Origin: Bacteroides caecigallinarum
Lineage (GTDB): Bacteria > Bacteroidota > Bacteroidia > Bacteroidales > Bacteroidaceae
Assembly (NCBI RefSeq): GCF_021531075.1
Contig: NZ_JADYTJ010000006.1
Location: 35,723-99,722 of the forward strand
Direction of reading: 5' to 3'
Length of the DNA: 64,000 bases
Shown here: positions 17,625 to 27,319 of the stretch, one piece after another
Numbering within the stretch: position 1 is the stretch's first letter
Layout of the letters: every line of letters starts with the position of its first letter
Translations under genes and position numbers: made by a program
Notes under the pieces: generated by a model
The model's input: the letters and a program-made list of their open reading frames with translations, nothing else
What the model was told of the DNA's origin: nothing
The model's database searches: none

Positions 17625-20498
17625 ATGGAAACTTTTCTAAAGCTTGTAGCTCACGATTTATATACGAAGACAAACGGCGACTTTGCCCGTACGGCCATTG
17701 TCTTCCCGAACAAGAGAGCAGGACTGTTCTTCAATGAATATCTGGCATCGGAAACTGACAGACCTATATGGTCGCCCGCATATATAAGTATAGGCGAACT
17801 GTTCCGCAAGGTATCAGACCTACAGATTGGTGACCCCGTAAAACTTGTATGTGAACTCTATAAGGTGTTTGTAAACATAACCGGCAGCAAGGAATCGCTA
17901 GACGACTTCTACTTCTGGGGTGAACTTCTTATAAGCGACTTTGACGATGCGGACAAGAATATGGTGGACACTGAAGCCATGTTCCGCAATATCAAGGATC
18001 TGAACGAACTTAACGACAATGGGTACGAATTTCTGGAAGAAGGACAGAAAGAAGCATTGAGCCAGTTCTTCAAGAATTTCTCCATCGACAAGGTTACAGA
18101 ATTGAAACAACGATTTATCAACATATGGGACGTACTAGGAGAAATATATACCGAATTCAAGGCCGTACTTTGCGAACAGGGCATAGCTTACGAGGGTATG
18201 ATGTACAGAGAAGTAACAGAATCTATGGATATTGACAAACTCCCTTACGATAGATATGTCTTCGTGGGATTCAACGTGCTGAATAAGGTGGAACATACTC
18301 TGTTCAAGAAACTTGATAAGGCTGGAAAGGCTATGTTCTATTGGGATTACGACAATTTCTATCTCAACAAGCACCCTCACGAGGCAGGTGAATTCATAAA
18401 GCGCAACCTAAGGGATTTTCCATCGGAACTTCCACCATCTGTATTCAACAATCTGAACTCCCATAAAGATATTACATATATTGAATCGCCTACCGAAAAT
18501 GGTCAGGCAAGGTATCTTCCGCAATGGATAAGAACAAACCTTACGGAAGAAGAAAAGGAGACAGCCGTAGTATTATGTAACGAATCTTTACTACAACCTG
18601 TACTGCATTCTCTGCCAGAAAATATACGTCATATCAATATAACAATGGGATTTCCATTGTCGCAGACTCCTGCTTGCAGCTTTATCAACTCGCTTATTGA
18701 ACTTCACACTTCAGGTTACAATCCGTCAAACGGCAGGTTCCTGTTTGCCGAAGTCTTGAGTGTTCTTAAACATCCATACACACAACTCCTGAGCGAGGAA
18801 GCAGAGAAGTTGGAGAAATCTCTTATCCACGACAACCGCTTCTACCCTCTTCCTTCGGAACTGAAAAAGGACGAAACTACAGAAACCATATTCACGCCTT
18901 GCAACAGCAACCATGCTATCTGTCAGATGATTTCTACAATACTGAAACAGGTAGCAGCCATATATCAGAAGAAATCAGCTACTATGGATACAGCTCTTGA
19001 CCAACTGTATCGCGAAGCGTTGTTCAAAGCATATACCATGGTAAACCGATTCAGTTCTCTGATTGATGAAGGCGACCTTGATGTGAGCCAAAGTACATTC
19101 AAGCGCCTACTCTCACGCGTCATACAGTCGGCCAACATTCCGTTCCACGGTGAGCCGGCAATAGGTATGCAGGTGATGGGAGTACTCGAAACCCGAAATC
19201 TTGACTTCAGAAACATAGTAATGCTTTCCGTAAACGAAGGACAACTGCCTAAAAGTGGAAGCGATGCCTCGTTTATCCCATACAATATCAGAAAGGCATT
19301 CGGCATGACTACTATAGACCATAAGATAGCCGTTTTTGCATATTACTTCTACAGACTGCTGCAAAGAGCCGAAAAGGTAACCCTTCTTTTCAACACATCA
19401 AGCGACGGAATAAACCGGGGAGAGATGTCACGCTTCATGCTTCAGTTCCTAATTGAATGGGGATTCGACATCAAACGTGAAAGACTGGAGGCCGCCCAAT
19501 CACCACAGGGTACCGAAAAGATTGAAATCAAGAAGACTCCGGAGATAATGAAGCGAATGCAAAGTGTTTTCGATACGAGAGTAAACAAAAAGGCTATTCT
19601 GTCACCTTCTGCACTCAATACATACATAGACTGCAATCTGAAATTTTATTACAAATATGTAGCATTGCTGACCGCACCTGACGAAGTAAGTGCAGAGATA
19701 GATTCAGCCAAATTCGGAAGTATATTCCATTACGCCGCCGAACATATCTACAAGGACCTTACCGCACACGGAAAAGTGATAGATTGCAACTCTCTTGAAA
19801 AGCTTTTGCAAAACGATGTAAAACTCCAGGAATATGTTGACAACGGTTTCAAGGAACTGTTCTTCAATATACCTCTGACAGAACGCCCCGAGTACAACGG
19901 ATTGCAGCTCATAAACTCTGCAGTAATTCTGAGATACATAAAACAGCTGTTAAGAAATGACCTGAGATATGCTCCTTTCACATTTACTGCTTCAGAGAAA
20001 TTCGTAGATGAAGAAATTGATATCAAAACTCCGAAAGGCGTAATCAAATCCAGAATTGGTGGTATAATAGACCGTATGGATACTAAAGACAATACTTTGC
20101 GAATAGTGGACTACAAAACTGGCGGTGACGCACAGTGTCCACCTGACGTAAAGTCACTGTTCATCCAAGACAAGAAAAGATCTAACTACATATTCCAGAC
20201 ATTTATGTACGCATCAATCGTCTGCAAGAAACTGAGAGAGAAAAACAATCCGTTAAAGGTTGCTCCTTCTCTGCTATATATACACAAGGCGGCATCGGAA
20301 AGCTACTCACCAGTAGTACAGATGGGAGAGGCCAGAAAAAGAGAAGACGTAGATGATTTCAGCATCCATGAAGATGAATTCCGTGAAGATCTTAACATTC
20401 TTTTAGAGGAAATTTTCAATCCTGAAACAAGTTTCTCTCAAACAGAAATTGAAGAAAAATGTCAGTACTGTGATTATAAAGATTTGTGTAAGAAATAA
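17625..20498 (+). CDS. addB: AddB-like PD-(D/E)XK nuclease subunit with a probable 4Fe-4S cluster
   Basis: This is the second subunit of the AddAB-type recombination nuclease. The 957-residue product has an N-terminal inactive helicase-like domain (FPNKRAGLFFNEYL near 28) and a C-terminal nuclease domain with IVDYKTGG near 826. Four cysteines match the split iron-sulfur site of AddB: one near 670 (TYIDCNLKFYY) and three at the C-terminus (Cys946, Cys949, Cys955 in CQYCDYKDLC). It follows addA by 18 bases. Confidence 0.88.
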   Translation: METFLKLVAHDLYTKTNGDFARTAIVFPNKRAGLFFNEYLASETDRPIWSPAYISIGELFRKVSDLQIGDPVKLVCELYKVFVNITGSKESLDDFYFWGELLISDFDDADKNMVDTEAMFRNIKDLNELNDNGYEFLEEGQKEALSQFFKNFSIDKVTELKQRFINIWDVLGEIYTEFKAVLCEQGIAYEGMMYREVTESMDIDKLPYDRYVFVGFNVLNKVEHTLFKKLDKAGKAMFYWDYDNFYLNKHPHEAGEFIKRNLRDFPSELPPSVFNNLNSHKDITYIESPTENGQARYLPQWIRTNLTEEEKETAVVLCNESLLQPVLHSLPENIRHINITMGFPLSQTPACSFINSLIELHTSGYNPSNGRFLFAEVLSVLKHPYTQLLSEEAEKLEKSLIHDNRFYPLPSELKKDETTETIFTPCNSNHAICQMISTILKQVAAIYQKKSATMDTALDQLYREALFKAYTMVNRFSSLIDEGDLDVSQSTFKRLLSRVIQSANIPFHGEPAIGMQVMGVLETRNLDFRNIVMLSVNEGQLPKSGSDASFIPYNIRKAFGMTTIDHKIAVFAYYFYRLLQRAEKVTLLFNTSSDGINRGEMSRFMLQFLIEWGFDIKRERLEAAQSPQGTEKIEIKKTPEIMKRMQSVFDTRVNKKAILSPSALNTYIDCNLKFYYKYVALLTAPDEVSAEIDSAKFGSIFHYAAEHIYKDLTAHGKVIDCNSLEKLLQNDVKLQEYVDNGFKELFFNIPLTERPEYNGLQLINSAVILRYIKQLLRNDLRYAPFTFTASEKFVDEEIDIKTPKGVIKSRIGGIIDRMDTKDNTLRIVDYKTGGDAQCPPDVKSLFIQDKKRSNYIFQTFMYASIVCKKLREKNNPLKVAPSLLYIHKAASESYSPVVQMGEARKREDVDDFSIHEDEFREDLNILLEEIFNPETSFSQTEIEEKCQYCDYKDLCKK

Positions 20499-20585
20499 CA
20501 TTTTGATATAATTACTGTTAATTTAAGGCAGTTTTCCGAGCTTTTATAATGCATATATCACGGAATATGGTTATATTCGCATGTT

Positions 20586-20710
20586 TTTCATAGTAATAGA
20601 TTTATATATCCTGACTTCAAGCTTGTGAAAGTAAGTAAGTCAGAGAGACAAAAGAGTTTGTCCCTAAAGAACAAGAGACTGCAATTTTCCCCGGCAGTCT
20701 CTTTTTTTGT
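20586..20710 (+). ncRNA. Candidate structured small RNA ending in a strong terminator
   Basis: The gap after addB holds three consecutive hairpins: CTGACTT/AAGTCAG (20611-20643), GACAAA/TTTGTC with an AGAG loop (20647-20662) and a terminator stem (20673-20703). A degenerate -7 box TATATTCG lies at 20572-20579. The terminator is about 175 bases from addB, far for that gene, so an independent transcript is possible. It could equally be an extended addB 3' end. Confidence 0.35.
20673..20710 (+). terminator. Rho-independent terminator
   Basis: AAGAGACTGC and GCAGTCTCTT form a stem of about 10 bp followed by seven T, the strongest intrinsic terminator in this part of the window. Confidence 0.85.
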
Positions 20711-20724
20711 TCATATATATAACT

Positions 20725-20732
20725 TAATTTTG
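20725..20732 (+). promoter_or_regulatory. -7 promoter element for the small lipoprotein gene
   Basis: TAATTTTG fits TAnnTTTG. The implied transcription start at about 20737 coincides with an upstream in-frame ATG, favouring translation from ATG 20764. The TTTG at 20706-20709 is too close to serve as a standard -33 element. Confidence 0.5.
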
Positions 20733-20763
20733 TATCATGATAACAGTTAAAAACACAAATCTT

Positions 20764-21210
20764 ATGAAAACAAGAACATTAATCGAATCAATCAAAAGCA
20801 GAGCTTTTTATTTAGTGTTATGTTTGGCCATGGCAGCAGGCTTTGTAGGTTGTAGCACAGAAGAAGTAACAGAAGACGATGATATAACAGGTTTATATAT
20901 CGGTGGTTCAGAAGATACAGGAGAAACAAAAATAACAATATCAAAGAATAGTTCCGGATATACCTTTAATTGTACGTATGAAGATTGGGCAGCAGCAAAT
21001 TCAAGATTAAATGTTCCAATCGTAGAATGGAACGGAACATTCACTAAAATTCCATCAGATGTTATAAAAAATAGCAAAGGAGAAAAAATTGGTGAAATTG
21101 AATTCACGAAGACCAGTGAATATATACAAGTTGAGTTTACATCATTTATAGAACCTAAAGATACATACAGAGCGAAAAAAGGAGGCGAGATGGCTGACGT
21201 TAATTTATAA
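20764..21210 (+). CDS. Small hypothetical lipoprotein
   Basis: The 148-residue product has a signal peptide ending FVGC and then STEEVTEDDD, an acidic tail after the lipid-modified cysteine of the type that sends Bacteroidetes lipoproteins to the cell surface. The mature part has alternating hydrophobic residues suggesting a small beta-sandwich. No known family was recognised. An upstream in-frame ATG at 20737 is possible, but the signal peptide reads better from 20764. It is flanked by terminators and appears to be a single-gene unit. Confidence 0.72.
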   Translation: MKTRTLIESIKSRAFYLVLCLAMAAGFVGCSTEEVTEDDDITGLYIGGSEDTGETKITISKNSSGYTFNCTYEDWAAANSRLNVPIVEWNGTFTKIPSDVIKNSKGEKIGEIEFTKTSEYIQVEFTSFIEPKDTYRAKKGGEMADVNL

Positions 21211-21217
21211 AAACAAC

Positions 21218-21262
21218 AAAGCCATGGCATAATCAGACATTGATTCAGCCATGGCTTTTATT
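21218..21262. terminator. Bidirectional terminator between the small lipoprotein and nitroreductase genes
   Basis: AAAGCCATGGC (21218-21228) and GCCATGGCTTT (21248-21258) form a perfect 11-bp stem with T-rich flanks on both strands, placed between two convergent genes. Confidence 0.8.
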
Positions 21263-21277
21263 ATATCTTATAGTGTA

Positions 21278-21802
21278 TCACTTTATAACCCTGTAGTAAT
21301 CCACTTTACGGGGCTTAGGAGCATCAGCCGATTTTGCAGGATATCCTAAGGCAAGAGCTCCAATTCCAACAAGTCCTTCAGGCAATCCGAAACTTTCCAT
21401 CAGTTTCTTTCCTTCATCCGTAGAAAACATTTCCCTTTCCCTATGAATCCAACAACTTGCAAGCCCTATTGCGTGGGCAGCAAGCATCATATTCTCCAAT
21501 ACGCAACTACCATCCTGTATAGGATTATTGGCATTTGCAGGAGTAAATACTAGGACGTATGTAGGTGCATCATAATATGGGTTAGTGGTAACCCCCATCA
21601 CACGGGCATTCATTCCAGCCAATTTCTTTCTTATATCATCATTCTGCACAGCTACAATGTAAGGCGACTGCATGCCTCTTGATGTAGGCGCGTATGTACC
21701 GGCTTCCAACACTGCTTTCAATTCTTCGTCAGTAATCTGCTCAGCCTTATACTGACGGCAACTGCGACGAGTCTTTATAATCTCCAAAAATTCGTTATTC
21801 AT
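21278..21802 (-). CDS. Nitroreductase family protein
   Basis: This is an FMN-dependent NAD(P)H oxidoreductase of the nitroreductase fold; its physiological substrate is unknown. The 174-residue product opens with the family motif IIKTRRSCRQYK, where the arginines contact FMN, and has TYAPTSRGMQSP and the C-terminal GIGALALGYPA. The length fits short single-domain members. It is transcribed alone toward the shared terminator and is separated by another terminator from the lipoprotein operon upstream. Confidence 0.9.
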   Translation of the reverse strand: MNNEFLEIIKTRRSCRQYKAEQITDEELKAVLEAGTYAPTSRGMQSPYIVAVQNDDIRKKLAGMNARVMGVTTNPYYDAPTYVLVFTPANANNPIQDGSCVLENMMLAAHAIGLASCWIHREREMFSTDEGKKLMESFGLPEGLVGIGALALGYPAKSADAPKPRKVDYYRVIK

Positions 21803-21904
21803 ATCCGTATAATTTTTATGTTAATACCAAGATTGAAATCATCGTCAACAAAATTAGTCAAAAGCACGACATATTATACATTCAGACAATAATAAAATTT
21901 ATTT

Positions 21905-21952
21905 TCTATAAAAAATCCTCTCCATGACGGAAAAACCGCAACAGAGAGGAAT
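21905..21952 (-). terminator. Terminator of the lipoprotein/outer-membrane-barrel operon
   Basis: On the minus strand TCCTCTC and GAGAGGA form a stem followed by six T, about 110 bases beyond the stop of the barrel gene. The rest of the gap 21803-22055 shows nothing else recognisable. Confidence 0.65.
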
Positions 21953-22055
21953 TGAAAAGATAGAAATCGAGGCTTTGTTACCGCTCTTTACACCTTAATA
22001 CTATTCCTGAACTACAGGTTTGATTATATCGAGGGAAATGAATTGGCTTTCATAA

Positions 22056-22592
22056 TCAGAACACATAGACAAATCCTAACGAAGCTCCCCTCAGCAAATT
22101 AATGGAGAAGGATTTCTGTCCGGAGTTATATCCCAATGCCCCAAGTGACGTAGTAAGATATGTCTTACTGGAAAGGGAAATAAGCAGTCCAGGTGTATAT
22201 CCAAATGAGAAAGCAAATGCATTTTCGGCTACTCCGAACCCCATACTTAGAGTATTCATCATTCCAATCGTCTTGTTGAACGGAACGTAATAACCTCCAC
22301 AAGGCCCTATGGCAAATATGCTTGCTCCACCAGGTGCAACTGACAATCCTAATTCTCCACCTACATACCAATTGTCAGTAAGCATATAGTTGACACCCGG
22401 AGAAAGAGAAAATGTCACATCTACGTCCGTACTGCTTCTAACTACTCCCCATCCGCTTACAACTTCCGTACTACCGATGTCCAACGTCAAACCGATGTTT
22501 CCACCAACGAGGAGGTCTCCTTTTTTCAACTGGGCATTGGCTGCCGATACCATCACTAACAGGCCGATGGCCCACATAATCATTCGTCTCAT
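22056..22592 (-). CDS. Small outer-membrane beta-barrel protein
   Basis: The 178-residue product has a signal peptide (about 1-20, ending SAANAQ) followed by alternating beta-strands rich in glycine and aromatic residues. It ends in phenylalanine (GFVYVF), as outer-membrane barrels usually do. This fits an eight-stranded opacity/OmpX-like barrel. It starts 49 bases after the stop of the upstream lipoprotein gene and is the last gene before a terminator. It is therefore probably part of the operon with the lipoprotein array. Its function is unknown. Confidence 0.75.
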   Translation of the reverse strand: MRRMIMWAIGLLVMVSAANAQLKKGDLLVGGNIGLTLDIGSTEVVSGWGVVRSSTDVDVTFSLSPGVNYMLTDNWYVGGELGLSVAPGGASIFAIGPCGGYYVPFNKTIGMMNTLSMGFGVAENAFAFSFGYTPGLLISLSSKTYLTTSLGALGYNSGQKSFSINLLRGASLGFVYVF

Positions 22593-22641
22593 AATTCGTT
22601 ATTATTTAAGGGTTAAACAAGTGTCATCCGCTTCCATGCCG

Positions 22642-23895
22642 TCAGCGCAGCAGTTGCATCTGCTGGTACTCGATGGTTGACCCGATGTTGGGATTGAAGA
22701 AGTAGCTGTCCGACGACAGGATGGTACCCGCATCCGAAGTGCTCCACACCTGCGTGCCGCTGCCGATGGGAATGTCCACCACCGTGCCGTCGCTGCTCAC
22801 GTATGGGTTCACGCCCCGTATGGCCTCGCTGTGCAGTTGCGTCACGCGGTCTTGCATGGCACTGGTGCTCTCGTACATGGACTTCTGTATGTCGCTGATT
22901 TCGGCGGCATTCTGCCGGAGCTGCTCGCTGATGCGGGCAGCCTGCTGCTGGTTGCGGATGATGCCCGCCCGCACATTCTGCTTGATTCGCTCGATGCCCG
23001 CCTGCTGTATGGCGGCGATGGCCTGCATGTACTGCGGGTTGACCCGAATCGACGCCTTCATGCGCGAGGCTTCACCGCCCGCCGTGTCCAGACTCTTTTC
23101 ATCGGCAGCCGTGTAGGTGGTCAGCTCAAGCACGTTCCACATGCGGCGGTCGATGGTGCGCATCGTGCCGTAGGGCATCCGCACGTCGAGGATAAAGAAG
23201 AAGGCGGTTGCCATGTGATACAGCTCCTCGCCGTTCTCCAGCTTGATGACACAGCCGATGGCCGCCGCATCCGCCTTGGCTCCGAGTATGTTGGCGAAGC
23301 TGCTGCCCATCACCGAGTTGGCCAGACCCTGTTGGAAATTCCGCAGGAGTATTTGGCCGTATTTGTCAGCGTATTGTCTCATCGCGTCCGGCAGCTTGTC
23401 GTAAGTCTGCACATCCTTCAGTTCGATGGAGCGTGCATGGGGAAACTGCGTCCTTACCACGTATTGCAGGTAGTCTTCGGCGGTGGTGTAGGGCCGCTTC
23501 ATGCTGCGCAGCAGGGGGTGGCGTTGTCCGGTAGCCACACCGTCGTTCTCGTCGTAGTAAGAGCGGATCGCCTCGGAGTAGAAGCCCAGCTTCCTCGCCC
23601 CGTCGCTCCCCTTGATTTGGGTGTTGACCGACCCGTTCGCCTGCTGGAAGTCCTCCAAGTCCACCCTCCCCACCAGCTGCCAGCCGGGCAGGCACTCGAT
23701 GGTGAGCACCTGGGCGTTCTGCATATAGGGATCCTTCAGGCTGACCGTCCTTGTCTCGTTGTACACCGTTGCGGTGGGCTTGCGCTCGTCCGTCCCTGCC
23801 GGGGTCGTCCCCTCGGCAGCGCTTTCGCTTCCTCCTGCCCCTCCGCACCCGGCGGTGAGACAGGCAGTCAACAATAGTATGGGATACATGTTCAT
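22642..23895 (-). CDS. Hypothetical lipoprotein with coiled coil (protein B of the array)
   Basis: The 417-residue product starts with a lipoprotein signal peptide (MNMYPILLLTACLTAGC, lipid cysteine 17) followed by glycine and serine. It lacks the acidic surface-export signal of its neighbours, so it may stay periplasmic. Residues about 285-355 are a glutamine- and alanine-rich amphipathic helix, likely a coiled coil. The C-terminal part (GTVVDIPIGSGTQVWS) looks like beta-structure. No family was recognised. Visibly GC-richer than most of the window, it follows the third paralog by 33 bases. A 69-bp copy of its 5' end survives at 27320-27388. Confidence 0.72.
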   Translation of the reverse strand: MNMYPILLLTACLTAGCGGAGGSESAAEGTTPAGTDERKPTATVYNETRTVSLKDPYMQNAQVLTIECLPGWQLVGRVDLEDFQQANGSVNTQIKGSDGARKLGFYSEAIRSYYDENDGVATGQRHPLLRSMKRPYTTAEDYLQYVVRTQFPHARSIELKDVQTYDKLPDAMRQYADKYGQILLRNFQQGLANSVMGSSFANILGAKADAAAIGCVIKLENGEELYHMATAFFFILDVRMPYGTMRTIDRRMWNVLELTTYTAADEKSLDTAGGEASRMKASIRVNPQYMQAIAAIQQAGIERIKQNVRAGIIRNQQQAARISEQLRQNAAEISDIQKSMYESTSAMQDRVTQLHSEAIRGVNPYVSSDGTVVDIPIGSGTQVWSTSDAGTILSSDSYFFNPNIGSTIEYQQMQLLR

Positions 23896-23928
23896 GCTGT
23901 TGTTATTTATAATTTGGGAGAACAAGAA

Positions 23929-25635
23929 TCAGAAAGCCAGGACAGGACGCACATAATTGCCTTTGGAACCTCTATCTCCATATTTGCGCTGATAATACCG
24001 ATAGCCCTTCGCTTCAGTTGAGGTGTAGATTTGACGATATTCCCATATTTGTCTGTCATTCCAAGCCGGATCATTTGGGTCATTTATAGTTTCCTGAGAA
24101 ACATATCTACGAACCGCACGTATATATTCTTTCAAATCCTCTCGCGTGGTCGCGTTCTTGACTTTCTCGAATTGTCCATCCATAAATTTCCAGACACTCA
24201 TTATGACCATACCCCATTCATCATCATTATATCCAGCAGCGGCGTAAGCTATTTGTCCATAAGATGGCAGGAACCATCCGCTGCTATTCTGAGGAGCAGC
24301 GAGCGAAAGTTGCCAGTCGTAAACGTCTCCGATATCTATTTTGACCAAAAGGTCTTGATGATACCCTGTTTCACCATGATATGTATCTTTCCATCCAAAA
24401 CTCTTTTTACCATAGTTGATGGCAAGTGTCAAGGCAGGGTATTCACAACAAGCATGGTTTGTAGCGGCTATATATTCCAGCATAGCCATGCAGTTGTAAT
24501 AGCCGTTGAAATCATCCTCGCTATCGATGGTACCCATATATGCTCCCTCATGCTCTTTTCGCGTGCCACTGTCTCTTGTCAAACCAAAATTTTTGTCTTC
24601 CCTTAAGGCGTTGCACCACCGGGCGTAGTTCCACCATTCACTAATTAAGGGCTCATCTTCCGGATCATAGGTAACATGACATTGGTTCGGTACATGCGTC
24701 AGCGATACGACATAGCCGTGGACGGTGCTGCCCAGCACGGGGCCGCCTGCGGTGAGCGGTCGGGTATAGTCGGACTGGTCGGTCTCATGCCTTCCGGCAT
24801 AGAACACGATGCCGATGCAGGCATCCGCCAGTTCCGCGCTCAGCTCGCTGTCGCCACGCAGCAGGGAGCCGTCGTTGAGGTAAAAGTCGCCCAAGCGTGC
24901 ATGGTCGAGCGGTTTGTTGCCCAGCACGCCGGGCAGCGGTTCGTCGGTGATGGTGAAGGTGTACACCTCGCTCCAGTCGGACGATGCCACCGCTGTCACC
25001 GCCTTGACGCTCGCGCTGCGTCCGGTCGGAGCATCGCCTTCAGCCAGTGCCTTGACACTCACGCTGTGTTCGCCCGGAGCGTAGTCGAAGAGGCTGAAGC
25101 TGATTCCGGGTTCGGAAACGGGCACTTCCTTCCCGTCGTCTATCTTGTAGAGATAGGAAACGGCATTCGTGACGGGTGCCCACGAAACGGTCACGGTGCA
25201 GCTTTCCTTATTCACATCGGCATTCAGTGCTTCGGGTGTCTGCAGCTTCGCGCTTTCCACGGTGAAGTCTGCCTTGCCCCACTCCGAAGGGCTGAACAAA
25301 TCGGGCTGTGCGGTACTGACTGCCTGCACCGTGATGGAGTGGCTGCCTCCCTCGAATTTACTGTACGGCTGGAGTTCGAGGCGCGTCTCCCCGGTTTCGT
25401 ACAGGGTTTCGTCGCCGGAAATCTTGTAATGGTAGTTGTCCGCATTCTCCACCGCCTGCCACGAGGCGATGATGGTCTTTGCGTTCATATCCACATTCAC
25501 TGTGACGACCGGAGTGGCGAGTTGCGTCTGCTCGGTCGGTTCGTCGATAGCGGTCGGGTCGTCACTTTCGCACGCCGTCATCAGCGGGAGGACCGCTAAA
25601 ATGTACATTGCCAAGTAGAAGATTTTCGTTTTCAT
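23929..25635 (-). CDS. Surface lipoprotein with two FN3-like domains, paralog 3 of 3
   Basis: The 568-residue product starts at ATG 25635 with a signal peptide ending LMTAC and then ESDD, a surface-export type signal. Two repeats of about 95 residues share a W..V.NA..Y.YKI pattern like fibronectin type III domains. The C-terminal half alternates invariant blocks (DFNGYYNCMA, WQLSLAAPQNSSGWFLPSYG, final YVRPVLAF) with unrelated stretches. The WFLPSYG-to-RPVLAF part resembles Lcl/DUF1566-like C-terminal domains, which is an inference. No enzyme motif was seen, so binding or adhesion is likely. The upstream frame to 25812 is not credible as coding. Confidence 0.78.
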   Translation of the reverse strand: MKTKIFYLAMYILAVLPLMTACESDDPTAIDEPTEQTQLATPVVTVNVDMNAKTIIASWQAVENADNYHYKISGDETLYETGETRLELQPYSKFEGGSHSITVQAVSTAQPDLFSPSEWGKADFTVESAKLQTPEALNADVNKESCTVTVSWAPVTNAVSYLYKIDDGKEVPVSEPGISFSLFDYAPGEHSVSVKALAEGDAPTGRSASVKAVTAVASSDWSEVYTFTITDEPLPGVLGNKPLDHARLGDFYLNDGSLLRGDSELSAELADACIGIVFYAGRHETDQSDYTRPLTAGGPVLGSTVHGYVVSLTHVPNQCHVTYDPEDEPLISEWWNYARWCNALREDKNFGLTRDSGTRKEHEGAYMGTIDSEDDFNGYYNCMAMLEYIAATNHACCEYPALTLAINYGKKSFGWKDTYHGETGYHQDLLVKIDIGDVYDWQLSLAAPQNSSGWFLPSYGQIAYAAAGYNDDEWGMVIMSVWKFMDGQFEKVKNATTREDLKEYIRAVRRYVSQETINDPNDPAWNDRQIWEYRQIYTSTEAKGYRYYQRKYGDRGSKGNYVRPVLAF

Positions 25636-25730
25636 AATGTCATACCTTTTATAAGTTAATTCATTGATAAGCACCTCCACCCCGAAGTGTTCATGCTGTT
25701 GATATTTATCATATTTGGGGAGATTAATAA

Positions 25731-27293
25731 TTAGAAAGCCAGAACAGGACGTACATAGTTTAAACATCCGTAACCATAATATCCATCTCCGTAAATGTTT
25801 ACTACATAACAATCTCCATATCCATCATTCCTTATAAACTCAGATGAGGAATAATAGGAATGTATAGCAAAAGAATAATACTGTGGATCTATATGTTCTT
25901 TCAATTCTTCTCGTGTGGTCGCATTCTTGACTTTTTCGATTTGTCCTCTCACAAATGTCCTGTCAGCGGGAACCAAAGGACTGTAACTATCTTTAGGATA
26001 GAAATAATACAGTTGTCCGTAAGATGGCAGGAACCATCCGCTGCTATTCTGAGGAGCAGCGAGCGAAAGTTGCCAGTCGTAAACGTCTCCGGCATCTACT
26101 AAATTCCAAAAATCATATCCATTCTCAGTTATGTACTCAACTCTATATCCCCTTTTACCATAGTTGATGGCAACATGCAGGGCCGGAAAAATGCAACAAT
26201 TAACTGTAGCAGCATAGTTAAGTATAGCCATGCAGTTGTAATAGCCGTTGAAATCGTCTCTGCTTCTGCAAGTACCCCTACACGTATAAAGATGCTTACT
26301 TCGCTTGTCACCGTCAGGACTTCCGTCCGCTCTCACGGCATTGCAATGACTAAACTCTACAACGTTTTTATTTGAATTGCTTCCTGCCTGGGTCGGTACA
26401 TACGTCAGCGACATGACATAGCCGTGGACGGTGTTGCCCAGCACGGGGCCGCCTGCGGTGAGCGGTTGGGTATAGTCGGACTGGTCGGTCTCGTGTCTTC
26501 CGGAATAGAACACGATGCCGATGCAGGCATTAGCCTGTCCCTCGCTCAATTTGCTGTCGGCACGCACCAGTGAGCCGTCGTTGAGGTAGAAGTCGCCCAA
26601 GCGTGCATGGTCGAGCGGCTTGTTGCCCAGCATGCCGGGCAGAGGCTCGTCGGTGATGGTGAAGTACGCCTCGCTCCAGTCGGAAGCAAGGTGATCGGGC
26701 GACATTTCCTCGGCCAGGGCTCTGACGCTCATGCAGTGTTCACCCGGGGTGTAATCGAACAGGCTGAAGCTGACCTCGGTGCCGGCAGCGGCTATTTCTT
26801 CGCCGTCGTCTATCTTATAAAGATAGGAAAACGCATTCTCGACAGGCGTCCACGACACGTTAACGCTGCAGTTCTCCTTATCCACATCGCAATTCAGTGA
26901 CTCCGGCACTCGAAGCTTCGTGCTTTCAACCGAGAAGTCCACCTTGCACCACTCCGATGCGATGAATTGTTCCGGATCGTACGTGTTGACAGCCTGAACC
27001 ATAATGGAATGGTTGCCTTCCAAGAATTGACTGAAAGGGAGGAGTTCGAGGCTCGTCTCCCGAGTGCCGTGCAAGATTTCGTCGCCGGAAATCTTGTAGT
27101 GGTAGTTATCCGCATTCTCCACCGCCTGCCATGACACGATGATGGTCTTTGCGTAAACATCGATTTTAACTGCAACCACCGGAGTCGCAAGCTGCGTCTG
27201 GCCGATGGAGGGCTGTTCCTCCTTTTCGCACGCCGTCATCAGCGGGAGGACCGCTAAAATGTACATTGCCAAGTAGAAGATTTTCGTTTTCAT
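25731..27293 (-). CDS. Surface lipoprotein with two FN3-like domains, paralog 2 of 3
   Basis: The 520-residue product has the same signal peptide as paralog 3 (MKTKIFYLAMYILAVLPLM) with KEE after the lipid cysteine. It is the most diverged copy. Its second FN3-like repeat lacks about 16 residues present in the other two, and both C-terminal spacer regions are different. The last spacer is rich in Tyr, Ser and Gly. The blocks DFNGYYNCMA and WQLSLAAPQNSSGWFLPSYG are unchanged. ATG 27293 is chosen because the signal peptide begins there; an in-frame ATG at 27323 overlaps the end of the protein-B remnant. Confidence 0.78.
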   Translation of the reverse strand: MKTKIFYLAMYILAVLPLMTACEKEEQPSIGQTQLATPVVAVKIDVYAKTIIVSWQAVENADNYHYKISGDEILHGTRETSLELLPFSQFLEGNHSIMVQAVNTYDPEQFIASEWCKVDFSVESTKLRVPESLNCDVDKENCSVNVSWTPVENAFSYLYKIDDGEEIAAAGTEVSFSLFDYTPGEHCMSVRALAEEMSPDHLASDWSEAYFTITDEPLPGMLGNKPLDHARLGDFYLNDGSLVRADSKLSEGQANACIGIVFYSGRHETDQSDYTQPLTAGGPVLGNTVHGYVMSLTYVPTQAGSNSNKNVVEFSHCNAVRADGSPDGDKRSKHLYTCRGTCRSRDDFNGYYNCMAILNYAATVNCCIFPALHVAINYGKRGYRVEYITENGYDFWNLVDAGDVYDWQLSLAAPQNSSGWFLPSYGQLYYFYPKDSYSPLVPADRTFVRGQIEKVKNATTREELKEHIDPQYYSFAIHSYYSSSEFIRNDGYGDCYVVNIYGDGYYGYGCLNYVRPVLAF

Positions 27294-27319
27294 AATGTCA
27301 TACCTTTTATAAGTTATAT

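Noticed and set aside
22831..23877. 348-codon plus-strand open frame antisense to lipoprotein gene B
   Set aside because: It is explained by GC-rich codon use of the minus-strand gene, has no domain, start context or promoter, and similar antisense frames occur opposite the paralogs (24676-25599, 28163-29086).
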